In this document: piece by piece, positions 10,353 to 18,929 of the stretch
Layout: the number at the start of each line of letters is the position of its first letter
Position numbering within the stretch: the first letter of the stretch is position 1
NCBI RefSeq assembly: GCF_007570835.1
Contig: NZ_SUNC01000001.1
Span: 1,648,581-1,712,580, forward strand
DNA from: Croceicoccus sediminis
GTDB lineage: Bacteria > Pseudomonadota > Alphaproteobacteria > Sphingomonadales > Sphingomonadaceae
Length of the DNA: 64,000 bases
Reading direction: 5' to 3'
The notes under the pieces: model-generated
The model's input: the letters and a program-made list of their open reading frames with translations, nothing else
The model's database searches: none
Told to the model about the DNA's origin: nothing
Position numbers and translations under genes: made by a program

Positions 10353-10385
10353 AGGGCCGGTGCCGCAAGGTTCCGGCCCTTTTTC
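10353..10385 (+). terminator. intrinsic terminator after sucC
   Basis: AGGGCCGG at 10353-10360 pairs with CCGGCCCT at 10373-10380 and is followed by a T-run to 10385. It ends the sucC transcript and separates it from etfBA. Confidence 0.9.
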
Positions 10386-10605
10386 TTGTGTCTCATGGCG
10401 GCAGAAGACCGCAGACGGGACACGGCAGAACGCCTCAGCGATAAATCGCAGTGTCAGGCCTGCCAAAAAACCCAGCTTGCCGTAGCGTCCTTGACCTAGT
10501 TAGCGCTCATCCCCACACGCATACCTGCAAATATTCGCATCCCGGTCAGGCGCGCCCGATGGCAAAGCGCCAAACCGCATTGCAACCACAGAGAGGACCA
10601 CTCTT

Positions 10606-11352
10606 ATGAAAGCCCTCGTACCCGTAAAGCGGGTGATCGATTACAACGTTAAGCCCCGCGTGAAAGCGGATGGCTCGGGCGTCGATCTCTCCAACGTGAA
10701 GATGAGCATGAACCCCTTCGACGAAATTGCCGTCGAAGAAGCGATCCGTCTGAAGGAAGCCGGCAAGGTCGAAGAGATCATCGCCGTTTCCGTAGGCCCG
10801 GCAAAGGCGCAGGAAACCCTGCGCACCGCGCTCGCCATGGGCGCGGACAGCGCGATCCTCGTCGAAACCGACGAAGAGGTCGAACCGCTGGCCGTCGCCA
10901 AGATTCTGAAGGCCGTGGCTGCAGAGGTCGAACCCGGCCTCGTGATCCTGGGCAAGCAGGCCATCGACGATGACAGCAACCAGACCGGCCAGATGCTGGC
11001 CGCGCTGATGGACCTGCCCCAGGGCACCTTCGCATCGAAGGTCGAAGTGGACGGGGACAGCGTCAGCGTCACGCGCGAAGTCGACGGCGGCCTTGAAACC
11101 GTGAAGCTTTCGCTTCCGGCCATCGTCACCACCGACCTTCGCCTGAACGAGCCGCGCTACGCTTCGCTGCCCAACATCATGAAGGCGAAGAAGAAGCCGC
11201 TCGAAACCAAGACGCCTGCTGACTACGGCGTGGACATTACCCCGCGCCTGAAGACGACGAACGTATCCGAACCGCCGGTCCGCCAAGCGGGCGTGAAGGT
11301 CGCCGACGTCGATGAACTGGTTGCCAAGCTCAAAGCCATGGGAGTCGCCTGA
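10606..11352 (+). CDS. etfB: electron transfer flavoprotein, beta subunit
   Basis: EtfB (248 residues) pairs with EtfA to accept electrons from acyl-CoA and related dehydrogenases and pass them to ETF-quinone oxidoreductase. It begins [20 protein letters not shown], with the beta signature region [27 protein letters not shown] and the AMP-binding segment [22 protein letters not shown] purine-rich AGAGAGG lies before the ATG. The stop overlaps the etfA start as TGATG, so equimolar translation is likely. Confidence 0.97.
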   Translation: MKALVPVKRVIDYNVKPRVKADGSGVDLSNVKMSMNPFDEIAVEEAIRLKEAGKVEEIIAVSVGPAKAQETLRTALAMGADSAILVETDEEVEPLAVAKILKAVAAEVEPGLVILGKQAIDDDSNQTGQMLAALMDLPQGTFASKVEVDGDSVSVTREVDGGLETVKLSLPAIVTTDLRLNEPRYASLPNIMKAKKKPLETKTPADYGVDITPRLKTTNVSEPPVRQAGVKVADVDELVAKLKAMGVA

Positions 11353-12281
11353 TGAAGACGCTCGTCTGGGTCGAACACGACAATTCGAACATGGCCGACG
11401 CTACGCTGGCCGCCGTTACTGCCGCATCGAAGCTGGGTGAAGTCCACCTGCTGGTCGCCGGTTCGGGCTGCCGCGCAGTGGCCGAACAGGCCGCCGCAAT
11501 CGCGGGCGTGGGCAAAGTTCACCTTGCCGACGATGCCGCCTATGCCAATGCACTGGCGGAAAACGTCGCACCGCTGGTCGTCGGCCTGATGGCCGATCAC
11601 GACGCCTTCGTGTGCCCGGCCACCACCACCGGCAAGAACATCGCGCCGCGCGTCGCCGCGCTGCTCGACGTGATGCAGATCTCCGACATCCTTTCGGTCG
11701 AGGGTGAGAAGACCTTCACGCGTCCGATCTACGCCGGCAACGCCATCGCGACGGTCGAATCGACCGATGCGAAGCTGGTCATCACCGTGCGCGGCACCGC
11801 CTTCGACAAGGCCGAGGCCACCGGCGGTTCGGCCGCAATCGAGGACGTCGCCAGCACCGGCGATGCAGGCAAGTCCAGCTTCGTGAGCGCCGAACTCGCC
11901 GAGAGCGAGCGCCCCGAACTGACCAGCGCGAAGATCATCGTGTCGGGCGGCCGTGCGCTGAAGGATGCCGAGACCTTCGAACAGGTCATCATGCCGCTGG
12001 CCGACAAGCTGGGCGCAGGCGTCGGCGCAAGCCGCGCGGCGGTCGACGCGGGCTATGTCCCGAACGACTACCAGGTCGGCCAGACCGGCAAGATCGTGGC
12101 ACCGGAAGTCTACATCGCCATCGGTATTTCGGGCGCGATCCAGCACCTTGCCGGCATGAAGGATTCCAAGACCATCATCGCCATCAACAAGGACGAGGAC
12201 GCCCCGATTTTCCAGGTCGCGGACATCGGCCTTGTCGCCGATCTCTACAAGGCCGTGCCGGAGCTGACCGAAAAGCTCTGA
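11352..12281 (+). CDS. etfA: electron transfer flavoprotein, alpha subunit
   Basis: EtfA (309 residues) carries the redox-active FAD. The N-terminal domain begins [11 protein letters not shown]. The C-terminal FAD domain is well preserved: VSGGRAL, then [23 protein letters not shown] and [19 protein letters not shown] with the serine and glutamine contacts, ending in [12 protein letters not shown]. It is translationally coupled to etfB and followed by a terminator, forming a two-gene operon. Confidence 0.97.
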   Translation: MKTLVWVEHDNSNMADATLAAVTAASKLGEVHLLVAGSGCRAVAEQAAAIAGVGKVHLADDAAYANALAENVAPLVVGLMADHDAFVCPATTTGKNIAPRVAALLDVMQISDILSVEGEKTFTRPIYAGNAIATVESTDAKLVITVRGTAFDKAEATGGSAAIEDVASTGDAGKSSFVSAELAESERPELTSAKIIVSGGRALKDAETFEQVIMPLADKLGAGVGASRAAVDAGYVPNDYQVGQTGKIVAPEVYIAIGISGAIQHLAGMKDSKTIIAINKDEDAPIFQVADIGLVADLYKAVPELTEKL

Positions 12282-12304
12282 GCCACAGCTTTACCTGACA
12301 AGCG

Positions 12305-12340
12305 AAGGGCGGTGCGTTTCACGCGCCGCCCTTTCTTTTT
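12305..12340 (+). terminator. intrinsic terminator after etfA
   Basis: AAGGGCGG at 12305-12312 pairs with CCGCCCTT at 12326-12333, extended inward by GCG/CGC, and is followed by T-rich sequence to 12340. Confidence 0.88.
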
Positions 12341-12451
12341 GTGCGCAGCATAGGTGCATCTCGGGTCTGGCCTTTGACTTGTCACCACTCCTGCCTATGT
12401 CTGACGTAATCATCCGCGCGATCCCTCGCGCAAAGCCCCCCTGGGAGAGAT

Positions 12452-13399
12452 ATGACCGAACGTAAGGATCCGCCGGTGGAGCCCGGCCAGCCCGGCCCGC
12501 ACGGCAAACCCGAAGCTGCCGACCGCGCGCTGACGCCGCGCAAGTTCTACAAGGCCGAACAGGAAGCCGCCTTTTCCGAGGGGTCGCCGCTCCACACGCC
12601 TCAGACGAGCCACCCGGCCTATAGCCTCGCGTTCCGCGATACCGATTTCCTGCTGCGCGACGACTTGCGCCCGGTGCGCTTTCAGCTCGAACTGCTGAAG
12701 GCGGAAACGATGCTGGAAGAAGCCGGCGTCGGCTCGATGCTGGTCATCTACGGGTCTGCTCGCATCCCTTCGCCAGAAAAGGCGGAGGAGCTTCTCGCCA
12801 AGGCGGACACCGATCCGCGCGGACGCGACGTGATCGAAAGCCTTGTCGCCAAGACGAAGTATTACGAGGAAGCCCGCAAGCTGGCCTACATGGCAAGCGC
12901 GGCCGCCATCGTCGAAAATGGAGAGCGTCAGTTCGTCGTGTGTTCGGGCGGCGGCCCATCCATCATGGAAGCGGCCAATCGCGGCGCGCACGAAGCAGGT
13001 GCGGAAAGCGTCGGGCTCAACATCGTGCTGCCGCATGAACAGGCGCCCAACGAATACGTGACGCCGCGCCTGTCGCTGCAATTCCATTACTTCGCGCTGC
13101 GCAAGATGCACTTCCTGATGCGGGCGCGGGCGCTGGCGGTCTTCCCCGGCGGTTTCGGCACGTTCGACGAGTTTTTCGAGACGCTGACCCTGGTCCAGAC
13201 CGGCAAGATGAAGCCGATCCCGATCTTCCTGTTCGGGCGCGAGTTCTGGGAAAAGGTCGTCAACTTCAAGGCGCTGGCCGACGAAGGCGTGATCAGCCAC
13301 GAGGACCTGAAACTTTTCCGCATCGTCGACACCGCCGACGAAGCCTGGGAAAAAATCGTGAAATTCTACAACCTGAACCCGGCTACCCGGATCAAGTGA
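12452..13399 (+). CDS. LOG-family protein (TIGR00730-like nucleotide phosphoribohydrolase)
   Basis: A 315-residue protein with the Rossmann-like LOG fold. LVIYGSARIPSPE begins the domain, VVCSGGGPSIMEAANRGA is the nucleotide-binding glycine segment, and FPGGFGTFDEFFETL is the PGGxGTxxE catalytic motif. The family is often mis-annotated as lysine decarboxylase; characterised members release ribose 5-phosphate from cytokinin nucleotides or AMP. The ~70 residues before the domain make it longer than minimal LOG proteins, as in the long alphaproteobacterial subgroup. GGGAGAG precedes the ATG. Confidence 0.85.
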   Translation: MTERKDPPVEPGQPGPHGKPEAADRALTPRKFYKAEQEAAFSEGSPLHTPQTSHPAYSLAFRDTDFLLRDDLRPVRFQLELLKAETMLEEAGVGSMLVIYGSARIPSPEKAEELLAKADTDPRGRDVIESLVAKTKYYEEARKLAYMASAAAIVENGERQFVVCSGGGPSIMEAANRGAHEAGAESVGLNIVLPHEQAPNEYVTPRLSLQFHYFALRKMHFLMRARALAVFPGGFGTFDEFFETLTLVQTGKMKPIPIFLFGREFWEKVVNFKALADEGVISHEDLKLFRIVDTADEAWEKIVKFYNLNPATRIK

Positions 13400-14147
13400 T
13401 ACGCACGGCCTGATGGCCGAGAGGGCCGTGCCCGGCACCAAAACCGGGCGCGGCCAAAAGTGCGGCGCGCACGAAAGCGCGCGCCTGTTCGATGGCGGGC
13501 ACCAGTCCCAGTCCTGAACCAAGGCCGGTGGCAATCGCGCTGGCCATGGTGCAGCCGGTGCCATGTGTGTGCTGCGTATCTATGCGCGGCGCGGACCATT
13601 CCAGCTTATCTTCGCCCGGACGATAGAGCCGGTCGGTAACGACCTCGCCAGGCGCATCGCCGCCCTTGGCAAGAAACGTCACGCCCCTTGCGCACAGCCC
13701 CTCGATCCCGCCCAGGGCGTCGGTTTCGGGAACATTGGGCGTGGTGAGCGTGGCCATCGTCATCAGCCGCTCGAAACCCGCGATGGTTTCCGCATCGGCC
13801 AGAACCGAACCGCTGGTCGCGACCATGACGGGGTCGAACACGATGGGCGCGTCGACGCTTTCCAGAAGGTCGGCGACGGCATGGGCAATCGCGGGGCTGC
13901 CAAGCATCCCGATCTTCACCGCATCCACGCCGATGTCGTCGATGCAGGACTGCGCCTGCGCCGCGACCAATTCGGGCGACAGCACTTCGACCGCCTGGAC
14001 CCCGGTCGTATTCTGCGCGGTGATGGCGGTGATCGCGGTCATCGCATAACCGCCCAGCATCGTGATCGTCTTGATGTCGGCCTGAATGCCTGCGCCGCCC
14101 GAACTGTCCGAACCGGCGATGACCAGAATGCGCGGCGGCGTGCTCAC
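13392..14147 (-). CDS. thiD: hydroxymethylpyrimidine / phosphomethylpyrimidine kinase
   Basis: ThiD phosphorylates HMP and HMP-P for thiamin synthesis. The 251-residue product has IAGSDSSGGAGIQADIKT at the N-terminus, DPVMVATSGSVLAD in the middle, and the anion-hole/catalytic segment HGTGCTMASAIATGLGSG near the C-terminus. The GTG start at 14147 is chosen because it overlaps the preceding stop (GTGA) and gives the family-typical N-terminus; the longer open frame runs back into the DUF1272 gene. It is the last gene of the operon glmM-DUF1272-thiD and ends 8 bp inside the convergent LOG gene. Confidence 0.93.
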   Translation of the reverse strand: MSTPPRILVIAGSDSSGGAGIQADIKTITMLGGYAMTAITAITAQNTTGVQAVEVLSPELVAAQAQSCIDDIGVDAVKIGMLGSPAIAHAVADLLESVDAPIVFDPVMVATSGSVLADAETIAGFERLMTMATLTTPNVPETDALGGIEGLCARGVTFLAKGGDAPGEVVTDRLYRPGEDKLEWSAPRIDTQHTHGTGCTMASAIATGLGSGLGLVPAIEQARAFVRAALLAAPGFGAGHGPLGHQAVRIT

Positions 14148-14362
14148 CCTTGCGCGTCTTTCATTTTCGCGGCCTTCAATTGGCTCGATGCCGAACGCGT
14201 GGGCCGATCGACCAGTTCGCCGCCGCACTTGGGACAAAGGTCGTCCATGTCTTCGGCACATTCGGCGCAGTAGGTGCATTCGAAGCTGCAGATGAACGCG
14301 CCGGGCGCTTCTGCCGGTAGGTCAGCTTCGCAGCGTTCGCAGTGGGGGCGCATTTCCAGCAT
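14144..14362 (-). CDS. DUF1272 cysteine-rich zinc-ribbon protein
   Basis: A 72-residue protein with four CxxC-like pairs (HCERCEADLP, CSFECTYCAECAED, LCPKCGGELV), diagnostic for DUF1272, a small protein of unknown function expected to bind zinc. Its ATG overlaps the glmM stop and its stop overlaps the thiD start, so it is embedded in a tightly coupled three-gene operon. A basic tail (TRSASSQLKAAKMKDAQG) follows the ribbon. A nucleic-acid or protein-binding role is plausible but unproven. Confidence 0.85.
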   Translation of the reverse strand: MLEMRPHCERCEADLPAEAPGAFICSFECTYCAECAEDMDDLCPKCGGELVDRPTRSASSQLKAAKMKDAQG

Positions 14363-15699
14363 CAGGAACTGGCCTCCTTGACCGCATCGCAAATCGCATC
14401 GACGACCTGTTCGACTTCGGCGGCATCGTCGCCCTCGGCCATGACGCGCACGACGGGTTCGGTGCCCGACTTGCGAATGACGACACGGCCCTTGCCTGCC
14501 AGCACGCCCTCGCCATTGGCGATCGCGTCCTTGACCAGCGTGGTTTCGAGCGGATTGCCCGTGAAGCGCACGTTCTTCAAGATCTGCGGCACCGGGTCGA
14601 AGAGGTGGAGCAGCTCGCTCGCCTTCTTGCCCGACTTTACCAGCGCGGCCAGCACTTGCAGCGCCGCGACAGTGCCGTCGCCAGTGGTGGCGTGGTCGAG
14701 CAGGATCATGTGCCCCGACTGTTCGCCGCCGACGTTGAAATCGCCCGTGCGCATGGCTTCAAGGACATAGCGGTCGCCCACCGCCGTGCGCACGAGGTTC
14801 AGCCCCTCGCCTTCGAGGAAGCGTTCAAGGCCAAGGTTGCTCATTACCGTGGCGACCACGCCTCCGCCGCGCAACCGGCCTTGCCGGTGCCAGTCGCGCC
14901 CGATCAGCGCCATGATCTGGTCGCCGTCGACCGTCTTGCCCTTTTCGTCCACGACGATCAGGCGGTCCGCATCCCCGTCGAGCGCGATGCCGATGTCGGC
15001 CCCTTCCTCGACGACGCGCTTTTTGATCGCGTCCACCGCGGTCGATCCGACGTCGCGGTTGATGTTGAGACCGTCGGGCGAGACGCCCATCTCGATCACT
15101 TCGGCGCCCAGTTCCCACAAGGCAGGCGGCGTCACGTCATAGGCCGCGCCATTCGCGCAATCGATCACGATCTTCAGGCCGTCCAGACGCACCGTGTTGG
15201 GGAGCGACGCCTTGACCGCGTGGATATAGCGGCCCCGCGCGTCCTCGATCCGGCGGGCGCGGCCGATATCCTGCGGGGGGACGAGGAGCTGTTCCTGGTC
15301 GATCATCATCTCGACCGCCAGTTCGTCCTCGTCCGAAAGCTTGAACCCGTCCGGGCCGAACAGCTTGATGCCGTTATCCTCGAACGGGTTGTGGCTGGCA
15401 CTGATCATGACGCCCAGATCGGCGCGCATCGACCGCGCCAGCAGCGCGACCGCCGGAGTTGGCATCGGGCCGAGCAGGACCACGTCCATCCCCACGCTGG
15501 TGAACCCTGCCACCATGGCGCTTTCCATCATGTAGCCCGACAGGCGCGTATCCTTGCCGATGACGACGCGGTGCTTGTGCCCGCCGCGCAGAAAGTAGGT
15601 TCCCGCGGCCTGGCCGACCTTCATCGCCATCGACGCGGTCATGTTGCCGGAATTGGTGCGCCCCCTGATCCCGTCGGTGCCGAAATACTTGCGTCCCAA
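14362..15699 (-). CDS. glmM: phosphoglucosamine mutase
   Basis: GlmM converts glucosamine-6-phosphate to glucosamine-1-phosphate for UDP-GlcNAc, and so for peptidoglycan and lipid A. With the TTG start at 15699 the protein is 445 residues, the usual family length, and begins [12 protein letters not shown]. The phosphoserine loop ISASHNP places the active Ser at residue 102, and the metal loop is DGDADR. The open frame continues upstream of the TTG, but only the TTG has an AAGGA-type ribosome binding site. First gene of the operon with DUF1272 and thiD. Confidence 0.96.
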   Translation of the reverse strand: MGRKYFGTDGIRGRTNSGNMTASMAMKVGQAAGTYFLRGGHKHRVVIGKDTRLSGYMMESAMVAGFTSVGMDVVLLGPMPTPAVALLARSMRADLGVMISASHNPFEDNGIKLFGPDGFKLSDEDELAVEMMIDQEQLLVPPQDIGRARRIEDARGRYIHAVKASLPNTVRLDGLKIVIDCANGAAYDVTPPALWELGAEVIEMGVSPDGLNINRDVGSTAVDAIKKRVVEEGADIGIALDGDADRLIVVDEKGKTVDGDQIMALIGRDWHRQGRLRGGGVVATVMSNLGLERFLEGEGLNLVRTAVGDRYVLEAMRTGDFNVGGEQSGHMILLDHATTGDGTVAALQVLAALVKSGKKASELLHLFDPVPQILKNVRFTGNPLETTLVKDAIANGEGVLAGKGRVVIRKSGTEPVVRVMAEGDDAAEVEQVVDAICDAVKEASS

Positions 15700-15913
15700 G
15701 TCGCGTCCTTCTTTTTCTCGATCCTGATGGAAAGCCAATGAGCGAGCCTGATGGCGGTTCCTTTTGTGTAATGGCACCCCCGATGCCACACGTGAAGGCG
15801 GATGGTGCACGCCCGAACGCGAAATATACCCGAAACTGCAACTTGAACCTGCGCAATGCGTTTACACATATGAACGCGAGACAACAAAAAGCGACCTTCC
15901 AAGGAGTTTCAAA

Positions 15914-16534
15914 ATGGCCATTGCCTTTCCCGACCTTCCCTATGCCCACGATGCGCTGAGCCCGGCGATCGGTTCGGAAACGCTGAAGACCCACCACGGC
16001 AAGCACCACAAGGCCTACGTCGACAAGACGAACGCCGCGGTCGAGGGCACCGACCTTGCCGACGCTTCGCTGGAATCGATCATCGCCAAGGCGGACGAAA
16101 CCGGCAACTCAGGCCTGTTCAACAACTCGGCACAGAGCTGGAACCACGCCTTCTACTGGCACTCGATGGCCCCTTCTAGCGAAGGACCGAGCGGTGACCT
16201 GCTCGACGCGATCAACGCCGCGTTCGGTTCGGTCGACGCGCTGGTCGAAAAGCTGCAGTCGGCAGGCGCCGGCCACTTCGCATCGGGCTGGGTCTGGCTC
16301 GCCGCCGACGCGGACGGCAAGCTTTCGGTCGAAGAAACGCACGATGCCGGCACGCTGGCCATTGGCGGCAAGAACCCGCTTCTCACGCTCGACGTGTGGG
16401 AACACGCTTACTACCTCGACCACAAGAACGTGCGTCCCGACTATCTCAAGGCGGTCAGCACCGGCCACCTGAACTGGGACTTCGCGGCAGAGAACTACAA
16501 GCGTGGTTCGATCTGGTCGTATCCTTCGGCCTGA
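15914..16534 (+). CDS. sodB: iron superoxide dismutase
   Basis: A 206-residue Fe/Mn-type SOD that dismutates superoxide in the cytoplasm. Metal ligands are visible in KTHHGKHHKAYVDK (first His), SWNHAFYWH (second His) and DVWEHAYYLDH (Asp and third His). The Gln in NNSAQSWNH is the residue that marks iron-type enzymes. AAGGAG lies 8 bases before the ATG. A strong terminator follows, so it is monocistronic. The ~210 bp between glmM and sodB hold the divergent promoters; no recognisable operator was seen. Confidence 0.96.
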   Translation: MAIAFPDLPYAHDALSPAIGSETLKTHHGKHHKAYVDKTNAAVEGTDLADASLESIIAKADETGNSGLFNNSAQSWNHAFYWHSMAPSSEGPSGDLLDAINAAFGSVDALVEKLQSAGAGHFASGWVWLAADADGKLSVEETHDAGTLAIGGKNPLLTLDVWEHAYYLDHKNVRPDYLKAVSTGHLNWDFAAENYKRGSIWSYPSA

Positions 16535-16573
16535 GCCCAAAACCAACTGAACAAACAAACACCTGAACAAGCG

Positions 16574-16602
16574 AAAGGCCGGGATAACCTCCCGGCCTTT
16601 TT
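16574..16602 (+). terminator. intrinsic terminator after sodB
   Basis: AAAGGCCGGG at 16574-16583 pairs perfectly with CCCGGCCTTT at 16591-16600 and is followed by T-rich sequence. Confidence 0.92.
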
Positions 16603-16628
16603 CTTTTGCCCCGACGATGTTCGCCTAG

Positions 16629-17825
16629 TCAGGCGGCGGCTTCGTCGTCCTCGCTTCGTCGCTGGAACAAGGGCTCTCCGAACAGGAAGCCGATAATGTT
16701 GGGATGCCCCAGGTGTTCGAACAGGGCCATGAGCGTAATCAGGATCGGCATCGACAAAACCGCGCCCAGCACGCCCCAGACCCATGTAAAATAGCTGATC
16801 CCGATCAGGATGATCACCGGGTTCATCGTGAACCGCGCGCCCAGGATCGCCGGGGTCACGGCATTGGCCTCGATCGTGTGGAGGCCAAGATAGGCGGCGG
16901 CCGGAACCAGCCCCATCAGGATCGTGTCCGCCGTCCCCATGCCGACCAGAAGCAGGATCGCCGTCATCGCGAAGGGGCCGATATAGGGCAGGAAGTTCAA
17001 GAGAGCGGCCAGACCGCCCCACATGATCGGCGCATCCAGCCCGATCGCCCATGCGCCCAGTGCCGCGACGACACCAACGCCCAGGTTGATGAGACCGACG
17101 GTGAGGATATAGCTCGCCACGCGGTCCTGCACTTCACGCAGGGCACGCGCCGCCTTCAGCGAAGCGCCGAATTCGGTACGCTCCAGAAGGAGCCTGTGCC
17201 GCATCCTGACGCGCGCCTCGATCATGAAGAACGCCATCAGGAAGGTCAGCAGCGTCTCGATAATGACGGTGGGCGTGGCAAGTGCGACCCGTTCGATCAT
17301 CGATGGCGTGGCGACGACGACTTCCTGACCCGATTTCGGACCACTTAGTTCGCCCAGCCGCTTGCCAAGGTCGTTGATCCAGTCGAGCTGACCCCGCAGT
17401 TGCCCGAACGACTTGTCGATCGAGGCGATCATCTGCGGGACCTGTTCGAACAGGTCGGCAGCAGGCTGCAGAATGGCCGTCGCGGCAATGACCAGGACGG
17501 CGATGAAGATCACCACCGACAGCAAGGACGCGATGACGTTGGGAATGCCGATTGAATTGATTCTGTCCGCCAGCGGCGAAAGCAGGATCGTCAACACGAC
17601 CGCCGTCACCAGCGGCAGGAAGACGATTGATCCGATCGACAGGACGAAAGGCAGGGCCAGAAACAGCCCCAGCCCGATCATCAGCAACAATGCAGAAGCA
17701 AGACGCCCCAGATCGAGGTCGGCACCCTCGCCACGGGCACCGGCTTCCTCGCCCGCGGCGTTGCCGGCCAGCCGTTCGATACGTTGTGCGCGGGTTTCGT
17801 CCCGGTCCGGTGTCTCATCCGCCAT
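16629..17825 (-). CDS. AI-2E family (PerM/YdiK-type) inner-membrane permease
   Basis: A 398-residue membrane protein with about eight hydrophobic segments. Two tight N-terminal pairs lie at residues 50-125, followed by a soluble helical linker (EQVPQMIASIDKSFGQL) and a C-terminal bundle from ~190 to 375. The late GLVPAAAYLGLHTIEANAVTPAILGA and MNPVIILIGISYFTWVWGVLGA motifs identify the family. Substrates differ between members (autoinducer-2 export, Na+/H+ exchange), so none is assigned. It lies 20 bp downstream of ecfG on the same strand and could be read from the same stress promoter. Confidence 0.88.
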   Translation of the reverse strand: MADETPDRDETRAQRIERLAGNAAGEEAGARGEGADLDLGRLASALLLMIGLGLFLALPFVLSIGSIVFLPLVTAVVLTILLSPLADRINSIGIPNVIASLLSVVIFIAVLVIAATAILQPAADLFEQVPQMIASIDKSFGQLRGQLDWINDLGKRLGELSGPKSGQEVVVATPSMIERVALATPTVIIETLLTFLMAFFMIEARVRMRHRLLLERTEFGASLKAARALREVQDRVASYILTVGLINLGVGVVAALGAWAIGLDAPIMWGGLAALLNFLPYIGPFAMTAILLLVGMGTADTILMGLVPAAAYLGLHTIEANAVTPAILGARFTMNPVIILIGISYFTWVWGVLGAVLSMPILITLMALFEHLGHPNIIGFLFGEPLFQRRSEDDEAAA

Positions 17826-17845
17826 GACAGCCCCCCAGGCCGCCC

Positions 17846-18496
17846 CTAGCGGTTCACGTTAGCCTGCGGCTCGGCCATGTCGTCGAGCTCACCCATGATC
17901 GCACCATGCGCGACCGCGTCGTCCACCGAACGCTGCGGCACGTCACCATCTTCCAGCATCGAGGTCAGCGCAGCGCGGGCACGGCCCACGCGGCTCTTGA
18001 TCGTGCCGACGGCGCAATCGCAGATCTGGGCCGCTTCTTCGTAGCTGAAGCCGCCTGCCCCGACGAGCAGCAGCGCTTCACGCCTTTCGGGCGGAAGGGT
18101 CAGCAGAGCGCGGTGCATGTCGGATAAGTGCAACGGACCTTCCTGCGATGCAGGTGCGGTCAGGATACGCTCGGCCACGGTTTCGTCGTAGTCGGCGCGG
18201 AAACGGTTGCGACGCATATCGGTGAGATAGGCATTGCGCAGGATCACGAAGGTCCATGCCCGCATCGAAGTGCCGGGCTGGAAACGCTCCTGCGCGGCCC
18301 ACGCCTTCATCAAGGCTTCCTGCACGAGATCGTCGGCCACGTCGGGCCGGCCGCACAGGCCGCGTGCGAAAGCACGCAAGTGCGGGATCACGTCGGTCAG
18401 CTCTTTCTTGAATTCGGACGCGCGTGCGCGTTCCTCGGCCTCAGAACGTACGGTTACCGCCTCGGGCTCAGCCTGGCTGGTCATGTCCTTGGCCAT
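17846..18496 (-). CDS. ecfG: EcfG-type general stress response sigma factor
   Basis: A 216-residue ECF sigma factor. Region 2 spans roughly residues 40-110 (GRPDVADDLVQEALMKAWA, then MRAWTFVILRNAYLTDMRR). Region 4 covers 130-185 (LPPERREALLLVGAGGFSYEEAAQ, then GTIKSRVGRAR). There is no extra C-terminal domain, as expected of EcfG. The start overlaps the nepR stop as TAATG, the standard sigma/anti-sigma arrangement. In the known pathway NepR holds EcfG until phosphorylated PhyR captures NepR; all three are encoded within 4 kb here. Confidence 0.95.
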   Translation of the reverse strand: MAKDMTSQAEPEAVTVRSEAEERARASEFKKELTDVIPHLRAFARGLCGRPDVADDLVQEALMKAWAAQERFQPGTSMRAWTFVILRNAYLTDMRRNRFRADYDETVAERILTAPASQEGPLHLSDMHRALLTLPPERREALLLVGAGGFSYEEAAQICDCAVGTIKSRVGRARAALTSMLEDGDVPQRSVDDAVAHGAIMGELDDMAEPQANVNR

Positions 18497-18675
18497 TACT
18501 CCTCCGAGTCAAACTTGGAGAGGAGATCGTTGAATGTATCCGGAAGCGGTTCCTCCACCACCGAGTCATAGAGCTGACGCAGACCCGCCGCCCATTCGGG
18601 GCGTTTCTCGGGCTTCTTCTGCCGCGCTGTCTCGTCGTCCTTTTTCTTCACGTCCCTCATTCGCCTGTCTGTCAT
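18496..18675 (-). CDS. nepR: NepR anti-sigma factor
   Basis: A short acidic/helical protein of ~59 residues. The core PEWAAGLRQLYDSVVEEPLPDTFNDLLSKF matches the NepR helix that binds both EcfG and the sigma-like domain of PhyR. ATG at 18675 (MTDRRM) is preferred; ATG at 18660 (MRDVKKKD) is a close alternative, and the longer open frame back to 18765 would overlap the promoter. Translation is coupled to ecfG. Confidence 0.9.
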   Translation of the reverse strand: MTDRRMRDVKKKDDETARQKKPEKRPEWAAGLRQLYDSVVEEPLPDTFNDLLSKFDSEE

Positions 18676-18774
18676 GTTGAGCACTGCGACCCCTTGCCGG
18701 TCTTCCAAGGCATAAGCCGAACCGGCAACAGCTGCCCGCTGACGTTTCAGAAATATATCAAACACACTGGCGGG

Positions 18775-18799
18775 AACGAAACGTGGTGCGATTGGTTCC
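18775..18799 (-). promoter_or_regulatory. EcfG promoter of nepR-ecfG (autoregulation)
   Basis: On the minus strand GGAAC (18799-18795) and CGTT (18778-18775) are separated by exactly 16 bases, the EcfG consensus, ~100 bp upstream of nepR. The site is embedded in a perfect inverted repeat: CGGGAAC at 18771-18777 and GTTCCCG at 18795-18801. Confidence 0.85.
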
Positions 18800-18929
18800 C
18801 GCGGATGAACGTAATAATAATCGAGGCCAGATTTGCCTGTTTGCCAGTCGATGCTGCCACAAGGTTATCCGCGTGAAGATATCAGTACCCCATGCCCCCT
18901 TCCGGACAGTCGTTTGACGTGAGCAATTC

